Shown piece after piece: positions 8,785 to 20,989 of a DNA stretch of 64,000 nt; the stretch's first letter is position 1, and every line of letters starts with the position of its first letter. Source of the DNA: Streptomyces sp. NBC_01439 (GTDB lineage: Bacteria > Actinomycetota > Actinomycetes > Streptomycetales > Streptomycetaceae); assembly GCF_036227605.1 (NCBI RefSeq), contig NZ_CP109487.1, positions 6,447,501 to 6,511,500 on the forward strand. Direction: 5' to 3'. A program made the position numbers and the translations under genes. The notes beneath the pieces were generated by a model. The model searched no databases and had not been told where the DNA came from. It saw only the letters and a program-made list of their open reading frames with translations.

Positions 8785-10002
8785 CTAGGACTGGGCGTCG
8801 CCGTCAGCCAGACGCCCGAGAATCAGGGCGATTCGCAACGTGAACGCCGAGCGGACATCAGAAGGAGACCATCCGGTGACGTCGGTCACACGTCGCAGCC
8901 GGTAGCGCACCGTGTTGGGGTGCACGAACAGCATTCGCGCCGCCCCTTCCAGGCTGCTGGCCTGTTCCAGGTAGACGCTCAGGGTCTCCAGCAGTGCGGA
9001 CCCCGCCTCCTCCAGTGGTCTGTAGATCTCCTCCACCAGCTGATCCCTGGCGGCGGGATCGGAGGCGATGGCGCGTTCCGGCAGGAGATCGTCCGCCAGG
9101 ACCGGCCGAGGGGCATCCTGCCAGGCCGTGCACGCTTTCAGCCCGGCCGCCGCGGCCTGTGCCGACTTCGTTGCGTTCAGCAGGTCGGACACCACCGGTC
9201 CGGCGACCACCGGACCCGCCGCGAACGGTCCGATCAGTGACTTGGCCACCTGGATCGGGTTGTCGCTGCCGCCCGCGATGACGACCAGCCGGTCCCCGAG
9301 CACACCGGTGAGGACCTGGAGCTTGTGGTGGCGGGCCGCGCGCCGGATCGCCTCGACCGTCAGTTCGCTGTCGCCCTCCGGCGCGGTGCCGAGCACCACG
9401 CACACGTGCTCCGGGGAGTTCCAGCCCAGCGCCGCCGCCCGGGACAGCGCACCCTCGTCCGCCTCGCCCGACAGCACCGCGTTGACGACCAGGGACTCCA
9501 GCCGGGCGTCCCAGGCACCGCGCGCCTCGGCGGCCTGCGCGTACACCTGGGCGGTCGCGAAGGCGATCTCCCGGGCGTACACCAGCAGCGCCTCGCGCAG
9601 GATCGACTCGTCGCCCGGGGCCGCCACCTCCTCGATCGCGGCTTCCATGACCTCGATGGTCGTGCGGACCATCTCGACGGTCTGGCGCAGGGTGATCGCC
9701 CGGGTCAGCTCGCGCGGAGCCGTCCCGAAGACATCGGTGGAGATGGCCTGCGGGGTCTCCGGGTGCCTGAACCACTCCGTGAACGCGGCGATGCCGGCCT
9801 GGGCGACCAGACCGATCCAGGACCGGTTCTCGGGCGGCATGGCCCGGTACCACGGCAGGGTCTCGTCCATGCGCGCGATCGCGTTGGCGGCCAGCCGGCC
9901 CGCGGACTTCTCCAGTCGGCGGAGCGTCGCGGTGTGCGGATGGGCGGGTACGGGATGCGCGGCATGTGTGGCGGGCGAATGCTCACGTTCGGGTTGGGAC
10001 AC
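8785..10002 (-). CDS. fasR: PucR/CdaR-type activator of fatty acid synthesis (FasR)
   Basis: A 405-residue regulator with a long N-terminal region, a central CdaR GGDEF-like segment and a C-terminal helix-turn-helix of the PucR type near residues 345-390 (LEGAARMLFVHPNTVRYRLR). In Streptomyces coelicolor a gene in this position, FasR, activates the fabD-fabH-acpP-fabF operon; that role is transferred here by synteny and family. It is upstream of fabD on the same strand, with 89 bp between them that should contain the operon promoter. Confidence 0.9.
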   Translation of the reverse strand: MSQPEREHSPATHAAHPVPAHPHTATLRRLEKSAGRLAANAIARMDETLPWYRAMPPENRSWIGLVAQAGIAAFTEWFRHPETPQAISTDVFGTAPRELTRAITLRQTVEMVRTTIEVMEAAIEEVAAPGDESILREALLVYAREIAFATAQVYAQAAEARGAWDARLESLVVNAVLSGEADEGALSRAAALGWNSPEHVCVVLGTAPEGDSELTVEAIRRAARHHKLQVLTGVLGDRLVVIAGGSDNPIQVAKSLIGPFAAGPVVAGPVVSDLLNATKSAQAAAAGLKACTAWQDAPRPVLADDLLPERAIASDPAARDQLVEEIYRPLEEAGSALLETLSVYLEQASSLEGAARMLFVHPNTVRYRLRRVTDVTGWSPSDVRSAFTLRIALILGRLADGDAQS

Positions 10003-10094
10003 GTGACAAGACTGCCTTATCGGGACGGGTACGCGGAGTCCGGTCCCGTCCGTGGCCCGCGCCCCGGCCCGCGGCGGGGTCTACCGTGGCATCC

Positions 10095-10775
10095 ATGATT
10101 GATGTTCGCCCAGGCGCCGACCGGTACGAGGGCGGGGACCCGGCCGCCGGGATCACCACCCGGCACGCCTTCTCCTTCGGCTCCTTCTACGACCCGGACA
10201 ATCTGCGCTTCGGCCCGGTGCTCGCCTGCAACGAGGAGACCCTCGCGCCGGGCGCCGGCTTCGACGAGCACCCGCACAGCCACACCGAGATCGTGACCTG
10301 GGTGATCGAGGGCGAACTCACCCACCACGACAGCACCGGCGAGAAGAGCGTGGTGCGGCCCGGGGACGTACAGCGGCTCAGCGCCGGATCCGGGGCACGG
10401 CACGTGGAGCGCAACGACGGAACCGGGCGGCTGCGGTTCGTGCAGATGTGGCTCGCGCCCCTCGCCGCGGGTGGCGAGCCCTCGTACGGGGTCGTCCGGG
10501 GGATCGCCGACGCCGCGTCCTACGAGGTTCCCGAGGCCGGCGCCGTGCTGCACGTCCGGCGACCCGGCGCGGGCGAGCGCGTCGCCGTACCCGCGGCGGA
10601 CCGGGTGTACCTGCACGTGGTGCGCGGGGACCTGCGCCTGGACGGGGCGGAGCTGGGCCCCGGGGACTCGGTACGGATCACGGCCGAGCGGGACCTGGAG
10701 GTCGTCGCCGGGTCCCCGGGGGAGCTGCTGATCTGGGAGTTCCCCGACCCGGACCGATCGGCGGGGCGGCCCTAG
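10095..10775 (+). CDS. Pirin family protein
   Basis: A 226-residue bicupin of the pirin family. The N-terminal cupin shows the metal-binding pattern DEHPHSHTEIVTWVIEGELTH followed by GDVQRLSAGSG. Pirins bind Fe(II), and some are quercetinases; the activity here is unknown. The ATG at 10095 begins IDVRPGADRYEGG; earlier in-frame codons run into the fasR promoter region and lack pirin similarity. Its stop overlaps the stop of the convergent serine hydrolase gene by 4 bp. Confidence 0.9.
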   Translation: MIDVRPGADRYEGGDPAAGITTRHAFSFGSFYDPDNLRFGPVLACNEETLAPGAGFDEHPHSHTEIVTWVIEGELTHHDSTGEKSVVRPGDVQRLSAGSGARHVERNDGTGRLRFVQMWLAPLAAGGEPSYGVVRGIADAASYEVPEAGAVLHVRRPGAGERVAVPAADRVYLHVVRGDLRLDGAELGPGDSVRITAERDLEVVAGSPGELLIWEFPDPDRSAGRP

Positions 10776-11590
10776 CGGGAGCGGAGCTCGGCCAGCACGG
10801 CGTCGGTGAACGGGCTCCAGGCCTCGGCCGCCCACGGGCCGAAGGGGCGGTCGGTCAGGGCCACGCACGCCGCGCGCGCGTCCGGGTCCACCCACAGGAA
10901 GGTGCCGGCCTGGCCGAAGTGTCCGAAGGTGCGCGGCGAGGAGGAAGAGCCCGTCCAGTGCGGGGACTTGTGGTCGCGGATCTCCAGGCCGAGGCCCCAG
11001 TCGTTGGGGGACTGGTGCCCGTAGCCCGGTAGGACGCCCTTGAGCCCGGGGTGTACGACGGAGGTGGCCTCGGCGACCGTACGGACGTCCAGCAACCGCG
11101 GTGCCTGCAGCTCGGCGGCGAACCGCAGCAGGTCGGCGACGGTCGAGACGCCGTCCTTGGCGGGCGAGCCCTCCAGAGTGGTCCGCTCCATGCCCAGCGG
11201 CTCGAAGACCGCCTGGTGCAGGTACTCCGCGAAGGGGATGCCGGTGGCCTTGGCGATGTGGTCGCCGAGCTCCTCGAAACCGGCGTTCGAGTACAGCCGG
11301 CGCTGCCCGGGTGGGGCCGACACCCGGTGCTCGTCGAAGGCCAGGCCGCTGGTGTGCGCGAGGAGGTGACGGACCGACGACCCCTCGGGCCCGGCCGGCT
11401 CGTCCAGCTCGATCGCCCCCTCCTCGTACGCGACGAGGGCGGCGTACGCGGTGAGCGGCTTGGTGACCGACGCCAGGGCGAACCGGTGGTCCACGGGCCC
11501 GTGGGAGCCCGCCAGGCTCCCGTCGGCCCGTACGACGGCCGCCGCGGCGGTCGGCACCGGCCAGGTCTCGATGATCCGCAGGCTTTCCAT
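10772..11590 (-). CDS. Serine hydrolase of the beta-lactamase fold
   Basis: A 272-residue class C beta-lactamase/DD-peptidase-like hydrolase. The SxxK motif is in LASVTKPLTAY, the Tyr motif is probably in LYSNAGFEELG (YSN), and the third box is near HFGQAGTFLWVD. Such proteins are often esterases or peptidases rather than antibiotic-resistance enzymes. Starts at 11590 (GGAGG 11 nt upstream) or 11617 are possible. It diverges from the merR/aldo-keto reductase pair. Confidence 0.85.
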   Translation of the reverse strand: MESLRIIETWPVPTAAAAVVRADGSLAGSHGPVDHRFALASVTKPLTAYAALVAYEEGAIELDEPAGPEGSSVRHLLAHTSGLAFDEHRVSAPPGQRRLYSNAGFEELGDHIAKATGIPFAEYLHQAVFEPLGMERTTLEGSPAKDGVSTVADLLRFAAELQAPRLLDVRTVAEATSVVHPGLKGVLPGYGHQSPNDWGLGLEIRDHKSPHWTGSSSSPRTFGHFGQAGTFLWVDPDARAACVALTDRPFGPWAAEAWSPFTDAVLAELRSR

Positions 11591-11631
11591 GCCGTTCCCG
11601 TCCTCCACGCTGTCCATGCCGCCGAGCCTAC

Positions 11632-11662
11632 TTGCTTGGAGTGCACTCAAGGGTTTTAGCGT
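11632..11662 (+). promoter_or_regulatory. MerR-type promoter with palindrome in a 19-bp spacer
   Basis: TTGCTT (11632-11637) and TAGCGT (11657-11662) are separated by 19 bp, the long spacer typical of MerR-controlled promoters. The spacer holds an imperfect palindrome centred on GTGCAC (11635-11652). The -10 box ends 6 bp before the merR ATG at 11669, so the transcript may be almost leaderless. Confidence 0.65.
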
Positions 11663-11668
11663 GGAGCC

Positions 11669-12067
11669 ATGAGCCAGAGCCTGACGCAGACGCGGTACAC
11701 GATCAGCGAGGTCGAGGCCCGGACCGGTCTGACCCAGCACACCCTGCGCTGGTACGAGCGGATCGGCCTGATGCCGCACGTGGACCGCTCCCACTCGGGG
11801 CAGCGGCGCTTCACCGACAAGGACCTCGACTGGCTGGCCTTCGTGGGCAAGCTGCGCGCCACGGGGATGTCGGTGGCGGACATGGTGCGGTACGCCGAAC
11901 TGGTCCGCGAGGGCGAGCACACGGTGGGGGAACGCCGGGAGCTGCTGGAACGCACGCGCCGCGAGGTGCGCTCGCGGATCTCGGAGCTCACGGACGCACT
12001 CGCCGTTCTGGACTACAAGATCGACACGTACGCCATGAAAACGGTATCGGGGAAGGCACAGCAATGA
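11669..12067 (+). CDS. MerR family transcriptional regulator
   Basis: A 132-residue regulator with the MerR winged HTH (YTISEVEARTGLTQHTLRWY then ERIGLMPHVDRSHSGQRRF) and a C-terminal coiled coil at about residues 85-125. There is no cysteine cluster, so metal sensing is unlikely. It overlaps the aldo-keto reductase start by 4 bp (ATGA), and a MerR-type promoter precedes it, so it probably autoregulates and controls the reductase. Confidence 0.93.
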   Translation: MSQSLTQTRYTISEVEARTGLTQHTLRWYERIGLMPHVDRSHSGQRRFTDKDLDWLAFVGKLRATGMSVADMVRYAELVREGEHTVGERRELLERTRREVRSRISELTDALAVLDYKIDTYAMKTVSGKAQQ

Positions 12068-13086
12068 CGGAGCACGGCACCACCCTCGAACAGGTAGAGC
12101 TCGGCAAGGGCGGCCCGACGGTCGGCGCCCAGGGGCTCGGTTGCATGGGCATGAGCGAGTTCTACGGGGACACCGACGAGGTGGCGGCCCGGGAGACCCT
12201 GGACGCGGCGCTGGCCGCCGGGGTCACCCTCTTCGACACCGCGGACGTCTACGGGCGGGGGCGCAACGAGGAGTTCCTGGCGCCCTTCGTGGCCGCGCAC
12301 CGGGACGAGATCACGCTGGCGACGAAGTTCGCCATAGAGCGGACCGACGACCCGCACTACCGGGGCGTCCGCAACGACCGCGGCTACGTCCGCGCCGCCG
12401 TGGAGGCCAGCCTGCGCCGGCTCGGCGTGGACGTCATCGACCTCTACTACATGCACCGGCGCGACCCGGCCGTGCCGTTCGCCGAGTCGGTCGGTGCCAT
12501 GGCGGAGCTGGTGCAGGAGGGCAAGGTGCGCCACCTGGGCCTCAGTGAGGTGACCGGCGCGGAGCTGCGGGAGGCGCACGCCGTGCACCCGATCGCGGCG
12601 GTCCAGTCGGAGTGGTCGCTGTTCAGCCGGGACGTGGAGCGCAGCGCGGTGGGCGCGGCGGCGGAGCTGGGAGTGGCGTTCGTGCCGTACTCACCGCTCG
12701 GTCGGGGCTTCCTGACGGGGTCCTTCGCGGACGCGTCCGCGGAGCTGTCGCAGAGCGACTTCCGCCGCCATCAGCCGCGGTTCAACGGTGACAACGCCAA
12801 GGTCAACGCGCAATTGTTGCTTCCGGTCCAGGAGATCGCCGCGCAGCGCGGTGCGACCCCGGCGCAGATCGCCCTGGCCTGGGTGCAGCAGCGGGCGAAG
12901 GTGCACGGGCTGACCGTGGTCCCGATCCCCGGCACCCGCAAGCCGGGCCGGCTGCGCGAGAACACCGGGGCGACCCGGATCACCCTCGTGCAGGCCGAGC
13001 TGGACCTGCTGGAGCCGATCGCCGCGCAGGTCGCCGGGGACCGCTACCCGGACATGAGCTCCACCTCGACGGCGCGGGAGGTCTGA
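12064..13086 (+). CDS. Aldo/keto reductase
   Basis: A 340-residue NADPH-dependent aldo/keto reductase of the YhdN/AKR13-like group. Visible are GLGCMGMSEFYG at the N-terminus, the catalytic Asp/Tyr in FDTADVYGRGRNEE, Lys in LATKFAIE, and the cofactor loop VVPIPGTRKPGRLREN. It should reduce aldehydes or ketones in the cytoplasm. Translation is coupled to the upstream merR by the ATGA overlap, and MerR-AKR pairs are common in actinobacteria. Confidence 0.93.
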   Translation: MTEHGTTLEQVELGKGGPTVGAQGLGCMGMSEFYGDTDEVAARETLDAALAAGVTLFDTADVYGRGRNEEFLAPFVAAHRDEITLATKFAIERTDDPHYRGVRNDRGYVRAAVEASLRRLGVDVIDLYYMHRRDPAVPFAESVGAMAELVQEGKVRHLGLSEVTGAELREAHAVHPIAAVQSEWSLFSRDVERSAVGAAAELGVAFVPYSPLGRGFLTGSFADASAELSQSDFRRHQPRFNGDNAKVNAQLLLPVQEIAAQRGATPAQIALAWVQQRAKVHGLTVVPIPGTRKPGRLRENTGATRITLVQAELDLLEPIAAQVAGDRYPDMSSTSTAREV

Positions 13087-13154
13087 GCCGCCGGAGGCTT
13101 GCTCGGAGCCCGCTCGGAGGCCTGTTCGGAGGCCCTGCTCGGAGCGGGCCCCGC

Positions 13155-14006
13155 TCAGAGCGACTCGGCGGCGAACCGGTCCCGCAGCGCCGCGTACTCC
13201 GCGTCCGTGAGCAGCCCCGCCGCGTGCAGCTCGCTCAGGTGCCGCAGTCGGTCGTCGCCGGAGCGGGCCCGTGGCACGGAGGCGACCGGGGTACGGGCCC
13301 GCAGGGCGGCCAGGACGGCCGCGGCGAACGGCAGCGACTCGTGCACCGCCCCGTAGCCCGTGCCGAAGACGGCCGCCGCCAGGTCGTGGTCCGGGCGGGG
13401 GTCACCGGTGGTGTCCCGCTGCAACAGCCGCAGGTGCCCGCCGGGGCCCTCCGGGGAGCACCACTCGACGCCGGTGAGCGCGGCCAGCGGGAAGCGCTGG
13501 TCGCCCGCCTTCCACTTGGTGCTGGAGGCGCCCGTACGGGACCAGTGGAAGGTGACCGCCGCGCCGTCGAAGGACACCCGGGCGTCGTACGCCTTCAGCT
13601 GCAGCGGCGACTGCGGCACGTCGACGAGGAAGCGCTCGGACGGTTCGGCGGCATCGGGCCCGAGCCGGGACCGCAGCGCGTCGGCGAACGCGGTGGCGGC
13701 CGGTGCCCGGTCGCCCGGCAGCACCAGCCGGTACGGGTCGCACGCCTCCTTGAGCTGCCCGGCGGCGGCCTCCATCAGCGGATCGGCGCCCGGCCGCGGG
13801 ACGGCACGCAAGATCACCGTGTCCCGCTTGCCGCCGGTCACGGTCACTGTCACGGCGGACACCGCTTCGAGGGGGATCCGGCGCGATCCCAGGGCATGCC
13901 AGAGTCGTGGCAGCCTCGGCGTTCTGATCCCCCGTGCGAAGCGGATGAGCACCGAGTCCGATTCGAACTCCCAGACGGCATGATTTCCGGCCAGTACGTC
14001 ACCCAT
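13155..14006 (-). CDS. DUF4429 protein with C-terminal SHOCT domain
   Basis: A 283-residue protein with two DUF4429 units (about residues 10-95 and 125-205) and a C-terminal SHOCT-type segment (LRHLSELHAAGLLTDAEYAA). These are uncharacterised actinobacterial PH-like proteins. No signal peptide or membrane helix is seen. The start is uncertain: the ATG at 14006 matches the family better than one at 14015, and neither has a clear ribosome-binding site. Confidence 0.85.
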   Translation of the reverse strand: MGDVLAGNHAVWEFESDSVLIRFARGIRTPRLPRLWHALGSRRIPLEAVSAVTVTVTGGKRDTVILRAVPRPGADPLMEAAAGQLKEACDPYRLVLPGDRAPAATAFADALRSRLGPDAAEPSERFLVDVPQSPLQLKAYDARVSFDGAAVTFHWSRTGASSTKWKAGDQRFPLAALTGVEWCSPEGPGGHLRLLQRDTTGDPRPDHDLAAAVFGTGYGAVHESLPFAAAVLAALRARTPVASVPRARSGDDRLRHLSELHAAGLLTDAEYAALRDRFAAESL

Positions 14007-14081
14007 GTGGCACATCGTAAAGGGCGGCGCCCCCGCACGTCCCCCCGGTTGCGGGGACCGATTTCCGCGCCTCTACGCGCG

Positions 14082-15317
14082 TCAGTCCTGCTCTGTCCCG
14101 GAAATCCCGCGTCGGCACGCATCGTTCCCGGTCGCACAGACAACGGAACCGAACGCACCGGTTCCGATCTTGGCGAAGTTGTCCATCGAGTCCGTACCTG
14201 GCGCGAAATAGCCGGTGTGGCTCTTGGCCCGGGCCGAGGACAGCAGCCGTGCGCCGAACGCCGGGGAGACCGGATCGGCGCCGTGGCCGAGGCCGCCGAC
14301 CTCCAGGTGCGGTACGTCGGCGATCCAGTCGCCCTCGTCGCGCGTCGCCCAGACCCGCGCCGAGGTGTGCAGCCCGGCGACGTTCTCCGTGCGCATCCCG
14401 GGGCTGCCCGCCACCACCACGTCGGTCACCCGGCGCGGCAGCTCGTGCGCCGCGACCCCGCAGACCACCGAGCCGTAGCTGTGGCAGAACAGGGCCACGC
14501 TCGCGTCGCCCGGCAGGGCCGCGGTCAGGGACTTCAGCAGGCCGGCGCCTTCGACGGCCATGCGGCCCGTGGCGGCGTCCACGCCGATGCCGGTGGGGGC
14601 GGTGTAGCCGGCCCAGGCGATGACCGCCGTCCGGCTGTCCGGGGCGGCCGCCCGCTGGGCCCCGTACAGGGATTCGGCCATGCCGACCGGGGAGGTCAGG
14701 CGGCGCTGGGTGCGCTCGAAGGTGAGCACGTCGGTGTCGACACCGGGGACGATCACCGAGACCCGTTCGGCCCCGGCGAGGTCACCGAAGACCTCGGCCA
14801 CGCGGCCGCTGCCGGTCGGGTCGAAGGCGAAGATCTGCCGGCCCGGCAGGGCGAGCGAGGCGAAGCGGTGGGAGCGCCGGGTGGCCGTGGACCGGTCCGC
14901 CGGGGTCAGCGCGACGTCGCGGCTGCGGGCCTCCTCGACCCGGCGGGCCTGCTCCAGGCCCTGCAGGTTGGCCCGGTAGCGGACGGCCGGGGGCGTCCCG
15001 TCGAGGTTGCCCACGACGAGCGGGTAGCCGTCGGCGAGCTGGGCGCGCTGGGCGCCGTCGAGGCCGGCGAAGAAACGGGCCACCGTCCGCGCCGGGGCGT
15101 CCGCCGCAGGCACCGGGCGGCCGTCGATCCGGGCCTTGGCCCAGGCGCCGAGCGCGGCGACCCGCAGCGGGGAGACCTCCTGCGGCCGGTGCACTGCCGT
15201 CCAGCCGGTGGTCGCCAGCATGATGAAGACCACCGCCAGCGCGAGCAGGGCGCGCAAGGCGGCAGGGCGCGGGTCGGCGCCGAGGGCGGTGGGGTGGGCA
15301 AGGCCGGGCAGGTTCAC
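14082..15317 (-). CDS. Membrane-anchored alpha/beta hydrolase (DUF1023)
   Basis: A 411-residue protein with one N-terminal membrane segment (about residues 20-45, LRALLALAVVFIMLATTGW) and an extracytoplasmic alpha/beta-hydrolase domain. The nucleophile elbow is FCHSYGSVVCG, and the surrounding sequence (VDAATGRMAVEGAGLLKSLT) matches the DUF1023 family common in actinobacteria. The substrate is unknown. It has a GTG start at 15317. It is transcribed on the same strand as the DUF4429 gene, with a 75-bp gap. Confidence 0.88.
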   Translation of the reverse strand: MNLPGLAHPTALGADPRPAALRALLALAVVFIMLATTGWTAVHRPQEVSPLRVAALGAWAKARIDGRPVPAADAPARTVARFFAGLDGAQRAQLADGYPLVVGNLDGTPPAVRYRANLQGLEQARRVEEARSRDVALTPADRSTATRRSHRFASLALPGRQIFAFDPTGSGRVAEVFGDLAGAERVSVIVPGVDTDVLTFERTQRRLTSPVGMAESLYGAQRAAAPDSRTAVIAWAGYTAPTGIGVDAATGRMAVEGAGLLKSLTAALPGDASVALFCHSYGSVVCGVAAHELPRRVTDVVVAGSPGMRTENVAGLHTSARVWATRDEGDWIADVPHLEVGGLGHGADPVSPAFGARLLSSARAKSHTGYFAPGTDSMDNFAKIGTGAFGSVVCATGNDACRRGISGTEQD

Positions 15318-15452
15318 TGTGACCAGCCTATGAGACGTCTTACGCCGCGGGCGTGCCGGGTGACAGGACTCACGGCCGACCGTGGGACCCCGCGGGACCC
15401 GTGCGGAGGACCCGCCGACGCGTCGACGGACCGGACGGAGCGGGCCGTCGGG

Positions 15453-16118
15453 CTACGCGGACCCGCGCCAACTGGAGGTCAGGGCCGGGCCGATCCGATC
15501 GAGGTAGCTCTCCGTCAGCACTCGGATCGACTCCACGCTGGTGTCCTCGCCCTGCCCCCAGAGCCGTCCCGTGACGCGCATCACGCCGCAGAACGCGGCG
15601 ACGGCGACCCGCGGCCTCGGATCGGCGTCTACGTCCAGACCCTCGCGGGCGCCGATCAGTCGGGAGATCCTCTCCTCCAGCTCCGTGGAGCGCCGCAGGT
15701 GTACGGCGAGCAGGGCCGGCGTGGACTCGATCAGCCGGTAACTACGCATGTAGAGATCGACCGGGACCACCTCCGACAGGGCCACCTCCACCGTGTCCCA
15801 GGCGGTGAGCGCCGCTGCGCGCAGGGCCTCGAAGGGTCCCTCGGAGGCCGGCCGGGCGTGCAGTTCGGCGACGAACCGCGACTCGACCAGCTCCTGGAGG
15901 GCGAAGACGACCTCCTCCTTGTTGGCGAAGTAGCGGAAGAAGGTGCGCTGGGACACGTTCACGGCGTCGGTGATCTCGTCGACGGTGGTGCGCTCGTACC
16001 CCTGGGAGAGGAACAACACGAGGGCGGCGCGCAGCAGCGCGTTCCGGGTGCGCCGTTTCTTGCGTTCGCGCAGTCCGGTCACCGGCGCGGCCGTCGCCGA
16101 CCGCTCGTCGATCACCAC
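15453..16118 (-). CDS. TetR family transcriptional regulator
   Basis: A 221-residue TetR regulator. The HTH spans residues 20-65 (ALVLFLSQGYERTTVDEITD then VNVSQRTFFRYFANKEEVVF), and the C-terminal domain follows the MftR/RutR-like pattern. The GTG start at 16118 is chosen because GGGAG lies 7 nt upstream; the reading frame stays open to 16334, but the extra sequence is low-complexity Pro/Arg. No clear target gene adjoins it. Confidence 0.88.
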   Translation of the reverse strand: MVIDERSATAAPVTGLRERKKRRTRNALLRAALVLFLSQGYERTTVDEITDAVNVSQRTFFRYFANKEEVVFALQELVESRFVAELHARPASEGPFEALRAAALTAWDTVEVALSEVVPVDLYMRSYRLIESTPALLAVHLRRSTELEERISRLIGAREGLDVDADPRPRVAVAAFCGVMRVTGRLWGQGEDTSVESIRVLTESYLDRIGPALTSSWRGSA

Positions 16119-16502
16119 CGCGGGGCTCCCTTCTGATGCCGAGTGGGCGGTCAGAGTACCGGTGACCGGCGGGGTGGGGATTGCCGCGTTAAGCCGTTTG
16201 CGACGCGCCGTCCGAGGTCCTCGGCCGGCCCGCGGGAGCGCCCGCGCATGACACGTTCGGGTGCGGCACGGGCCGGGCCCGCACCCCGGCCGGGGCGGCC
16301 GCGGGCCCGGCCCGGCGACGCCCGGAAGCGTCAACTCCGTGCGTGCGAAGGCCAGGCCGACGGGTTCCGCCGGGGCTGTCGCCTATCCGGGTGGACCCGT
16401 CCGGGGCCTCTTCCGCCCGCCCGTCGCCGCAGGTCAGCGTGGTGTCGGCGGAGCTTTCGGAAACGGTCCGGGCGCCCGCCGTCCACAAGGAGTTGACCCG
16501 TC

Positions 16503-16904
16503 ATGCGTACGTGTCGAAACAATCGCGCCACCACCAAGACCACCCTCGCCGCGACCGTCCTGGCCCTCACCGCCCTCCTCCCCAGTACGGCCACCACGGC
16601 GCAGGCCGCGGGCCCGCCGACGCTGGGGGCCTGCGCGACCGGGCAGCTGTGCCTGTGGGCGAAACCGGAGTTCAAGGGGGCGCGGCAGACGCACGAGCTC
16701 AGCAACCTGGACATCAACAGCTGCACCGCGCTGCCCGCCGGGACCAGCGCCCAGTCGCTCACCAACCGCACCGGGCGTCCGGTGACCACCTACCAGTCGG
16801 CGGAGTGCGCGGAGACGGGCGAGTTCCAGACCTATCCGGGTGACGGGGTCTGGCTGCCCCAGTCGCCCTACCAGGTGCGGGCGTTCAAGGTGTGGGAGAG
16901 GTAG
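16503..16904 (+). CDS. Secreted peptidase-inhibitor I36-type (crystallin-like) protein
   Basis: A 133-residue secreted protein with a signal peptide ending near TTAQA-A (residues 1-35). The mature part, with paired cysteines (GACATGQLCLW, NSCTAL, SAEC), fits the I36/beta-gamma-crystallin-like small secreted proteins of Streptomyces, whose founding member inhibits metalloproteases. Inhibitor activity here is inference. AAGGAG is located 8 nt before the ATG. Its 3' end overlaps the convergent channel gene by 20 bp. Confidence 0.85.
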   Translation: MRTCRNNRATTKTTLAATVLALTALLPSTATTAQAAGPPTLGACATGQLCLWAKPEFKGARQTHELSNLDINSCTALPAGTSAQSLTNRTGRPVTTYQSAECAETGEFQTYPGDGVWLPQSPYQVRAFKVWER

Positions 16905-17703
16905 CTCCCCGCTGCGCCGGGGCGTTCGGCGGGTCGGCCGCGGCCACGTCGGCCGCGGCCGTTTCGGCCCTCGTGCCGCCCAGCCGGGCGACCTCGCCGC
17001 GCAGCGCCCGCACCTCGTCCTGCAGCTCCCGGATGGCCGCCAACTGGAGCATGTCCGCCCGGTCGTCGCGTTCGAAGCGGGAGATGAACCACGCGGCGAT
17101 GTTGGCGGTCACCACACCGAGCAGGGCGATCCCGGACAGCATCAGACCGACGGCCAGGACCCGGCCGAGGCCGGTGGTGGGCGAATGGTCCCCGTACCCG
17201 ACCGTCGTCATCGTGGTGAAGGACCACCACACGGCGTCGCCCAGGTTCTTGATGTTCCCGTCGGGGGCGTCCCGCTCCACGCTGAGCACCGCCAGCGAGC
17301 CGAACATCAGCAGCCCCACGACGGCACCGGCCACGTACGTCGTCAGTTGGATCTGCGGGGCCATCCGGGCCCGCCGGCCCACCAGCATCAAGGTGGCGAC
17401 CAGCCGCAACAGGCGCAGCGGCTGCACGAGCGGCAGCACCACGGCGGCCAGGTCCAGCCAGTGGGTCCGGACGAAGTGCCTGCGGTCCGCCGCGAGGGCG
17501 AGGCGGACCAGGTAGTCGACGGCGAAGGCGCCCCACACCACCCATTCGACGTGGGTGCAGGCCCGGTGCACCTCCGCGCGCGCGTCGGGGGCGACGATGG
17601 GCACGGCGTACGCCACGGCGAACGCCACGGCGAGCAGGAGCAGCGGGGTCTGGCTCCGCCGCTCCCACACCAGCTGGCGGGAGGGTTCCTTCATGCCGAG
17701 CAT
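16885..17703 (-). CDS. Voltage-gated-type potassium channel
   Basis: A protein of about 272 residues with six hydrophobic segments, a pore loop and the potassium selectivity filter TTVGYGD (about residue 172). An Arg-rich segment (LRLLRLVATLMLVGRRARM) resembles a voltage-sensor S4. A C-terminal cytoplasmic coiled coil (LQLAAIRELQDEVRALRGEV) probably aids tetramer assembly. Starts at 17703 or 17694 are possible, both with weak ribosome-binding sites. Confidence 0.9.
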   Translation of the reverse strand: MLGMKEPSRQLVWERRSQTPLLLLAVAFAVAYAVPIVAPDARAEVHRACTHVEWVVWGAFAVDYLVRLALAADRRHFVRTHWLDLAAVVLPLVQPLRLLRLVATLMLVGRRARMAPQIQLTTYVAGAVVGLLMFGSLAVLSVERDAPDGNIKNLGDAVWWSFTTMTTVGYGDHSPTTGLGRVLAVGLMLSGIALLGVVTANIAAWFISRFERDDRADMLQLAAIRELQDEVRALRGEVARLGGTRAETAAADVAAADPPNAPAQRGATSPTP

Positions 17704-17776
17704 CGTAAGGAATCCATAAAGGTGAGCGGGCCCCGGCCGGAGCCGGGACCCGCTCACCACGCCCACCGTGCGGCGA

Positions 17777-20509
<2,733 letters not shown>

Positions 20510-20989
20510 GCTGTTCCTTCGCTGTCGGGGGAGTCGCGCTGAAGCTGTAACTGGGGGGCGTTGCCTCCCATGCTCTTACGCCGGGCCGAAATCTTCATCT
20601 TTACCACCGGGTAATCCCCGGAAACCGCGGAGAACCCGGTGGAACCGGAGGGGGAAGGGTCGGCAGGGATCCGTAGCGAATCAGGCCACACCGCCACCTT
20701 GCGCCCAAGCCGGGCACTCGTTTCGTACGACCGTTCGTCCCTCAAACAGGTAGGAAAGTCCTCAAGCGTCGACGATGATGCCGAATGAGCTGGAATGGTG
20801 TGGGATGAATCACGAGAGGTGCACGCGGGAAGGCTGAAAGTTGCGGCGAGACGGCCGCAATCGTCACCGTTTCGACGGTCTCGACGGCCGGGTACTTGCG
20901 CGATCCGCCGCGCCCGTGTGGACTACGCCCAATGCTGCGCGTACGCGCGCCGCCGAAGACATTCACCGAACATGAGCAGGAGGCACCCC
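20510..20989. other. Non-coding region between aceE and the DUF3052 gene
   Basis: This 480-bp divergent region should contain promoters for aceE and for the DUF3052 gene. A small hairpin (ACCGT-TTCG-ACGGT) lies near 20866-20879. No convincing ORF or RNA family is seen; open frames that cross it have poor composition. Confidence 0.6.

Noticed and set aside
5091..10002. Polyketide-type biosynthetic cluster
   Set aside because: The condensing enzymes, ACP and transacylase are the standard fatty-acid set with FasR; no ketoreductase, cyclase or chain-length factor is present.
13224..16136. A 970-codon plus-strand open frame
   Set aside because: It runs antisense through three genes and a TetR gene, with Arg/Gly/Pro-rich sequence and no domains.
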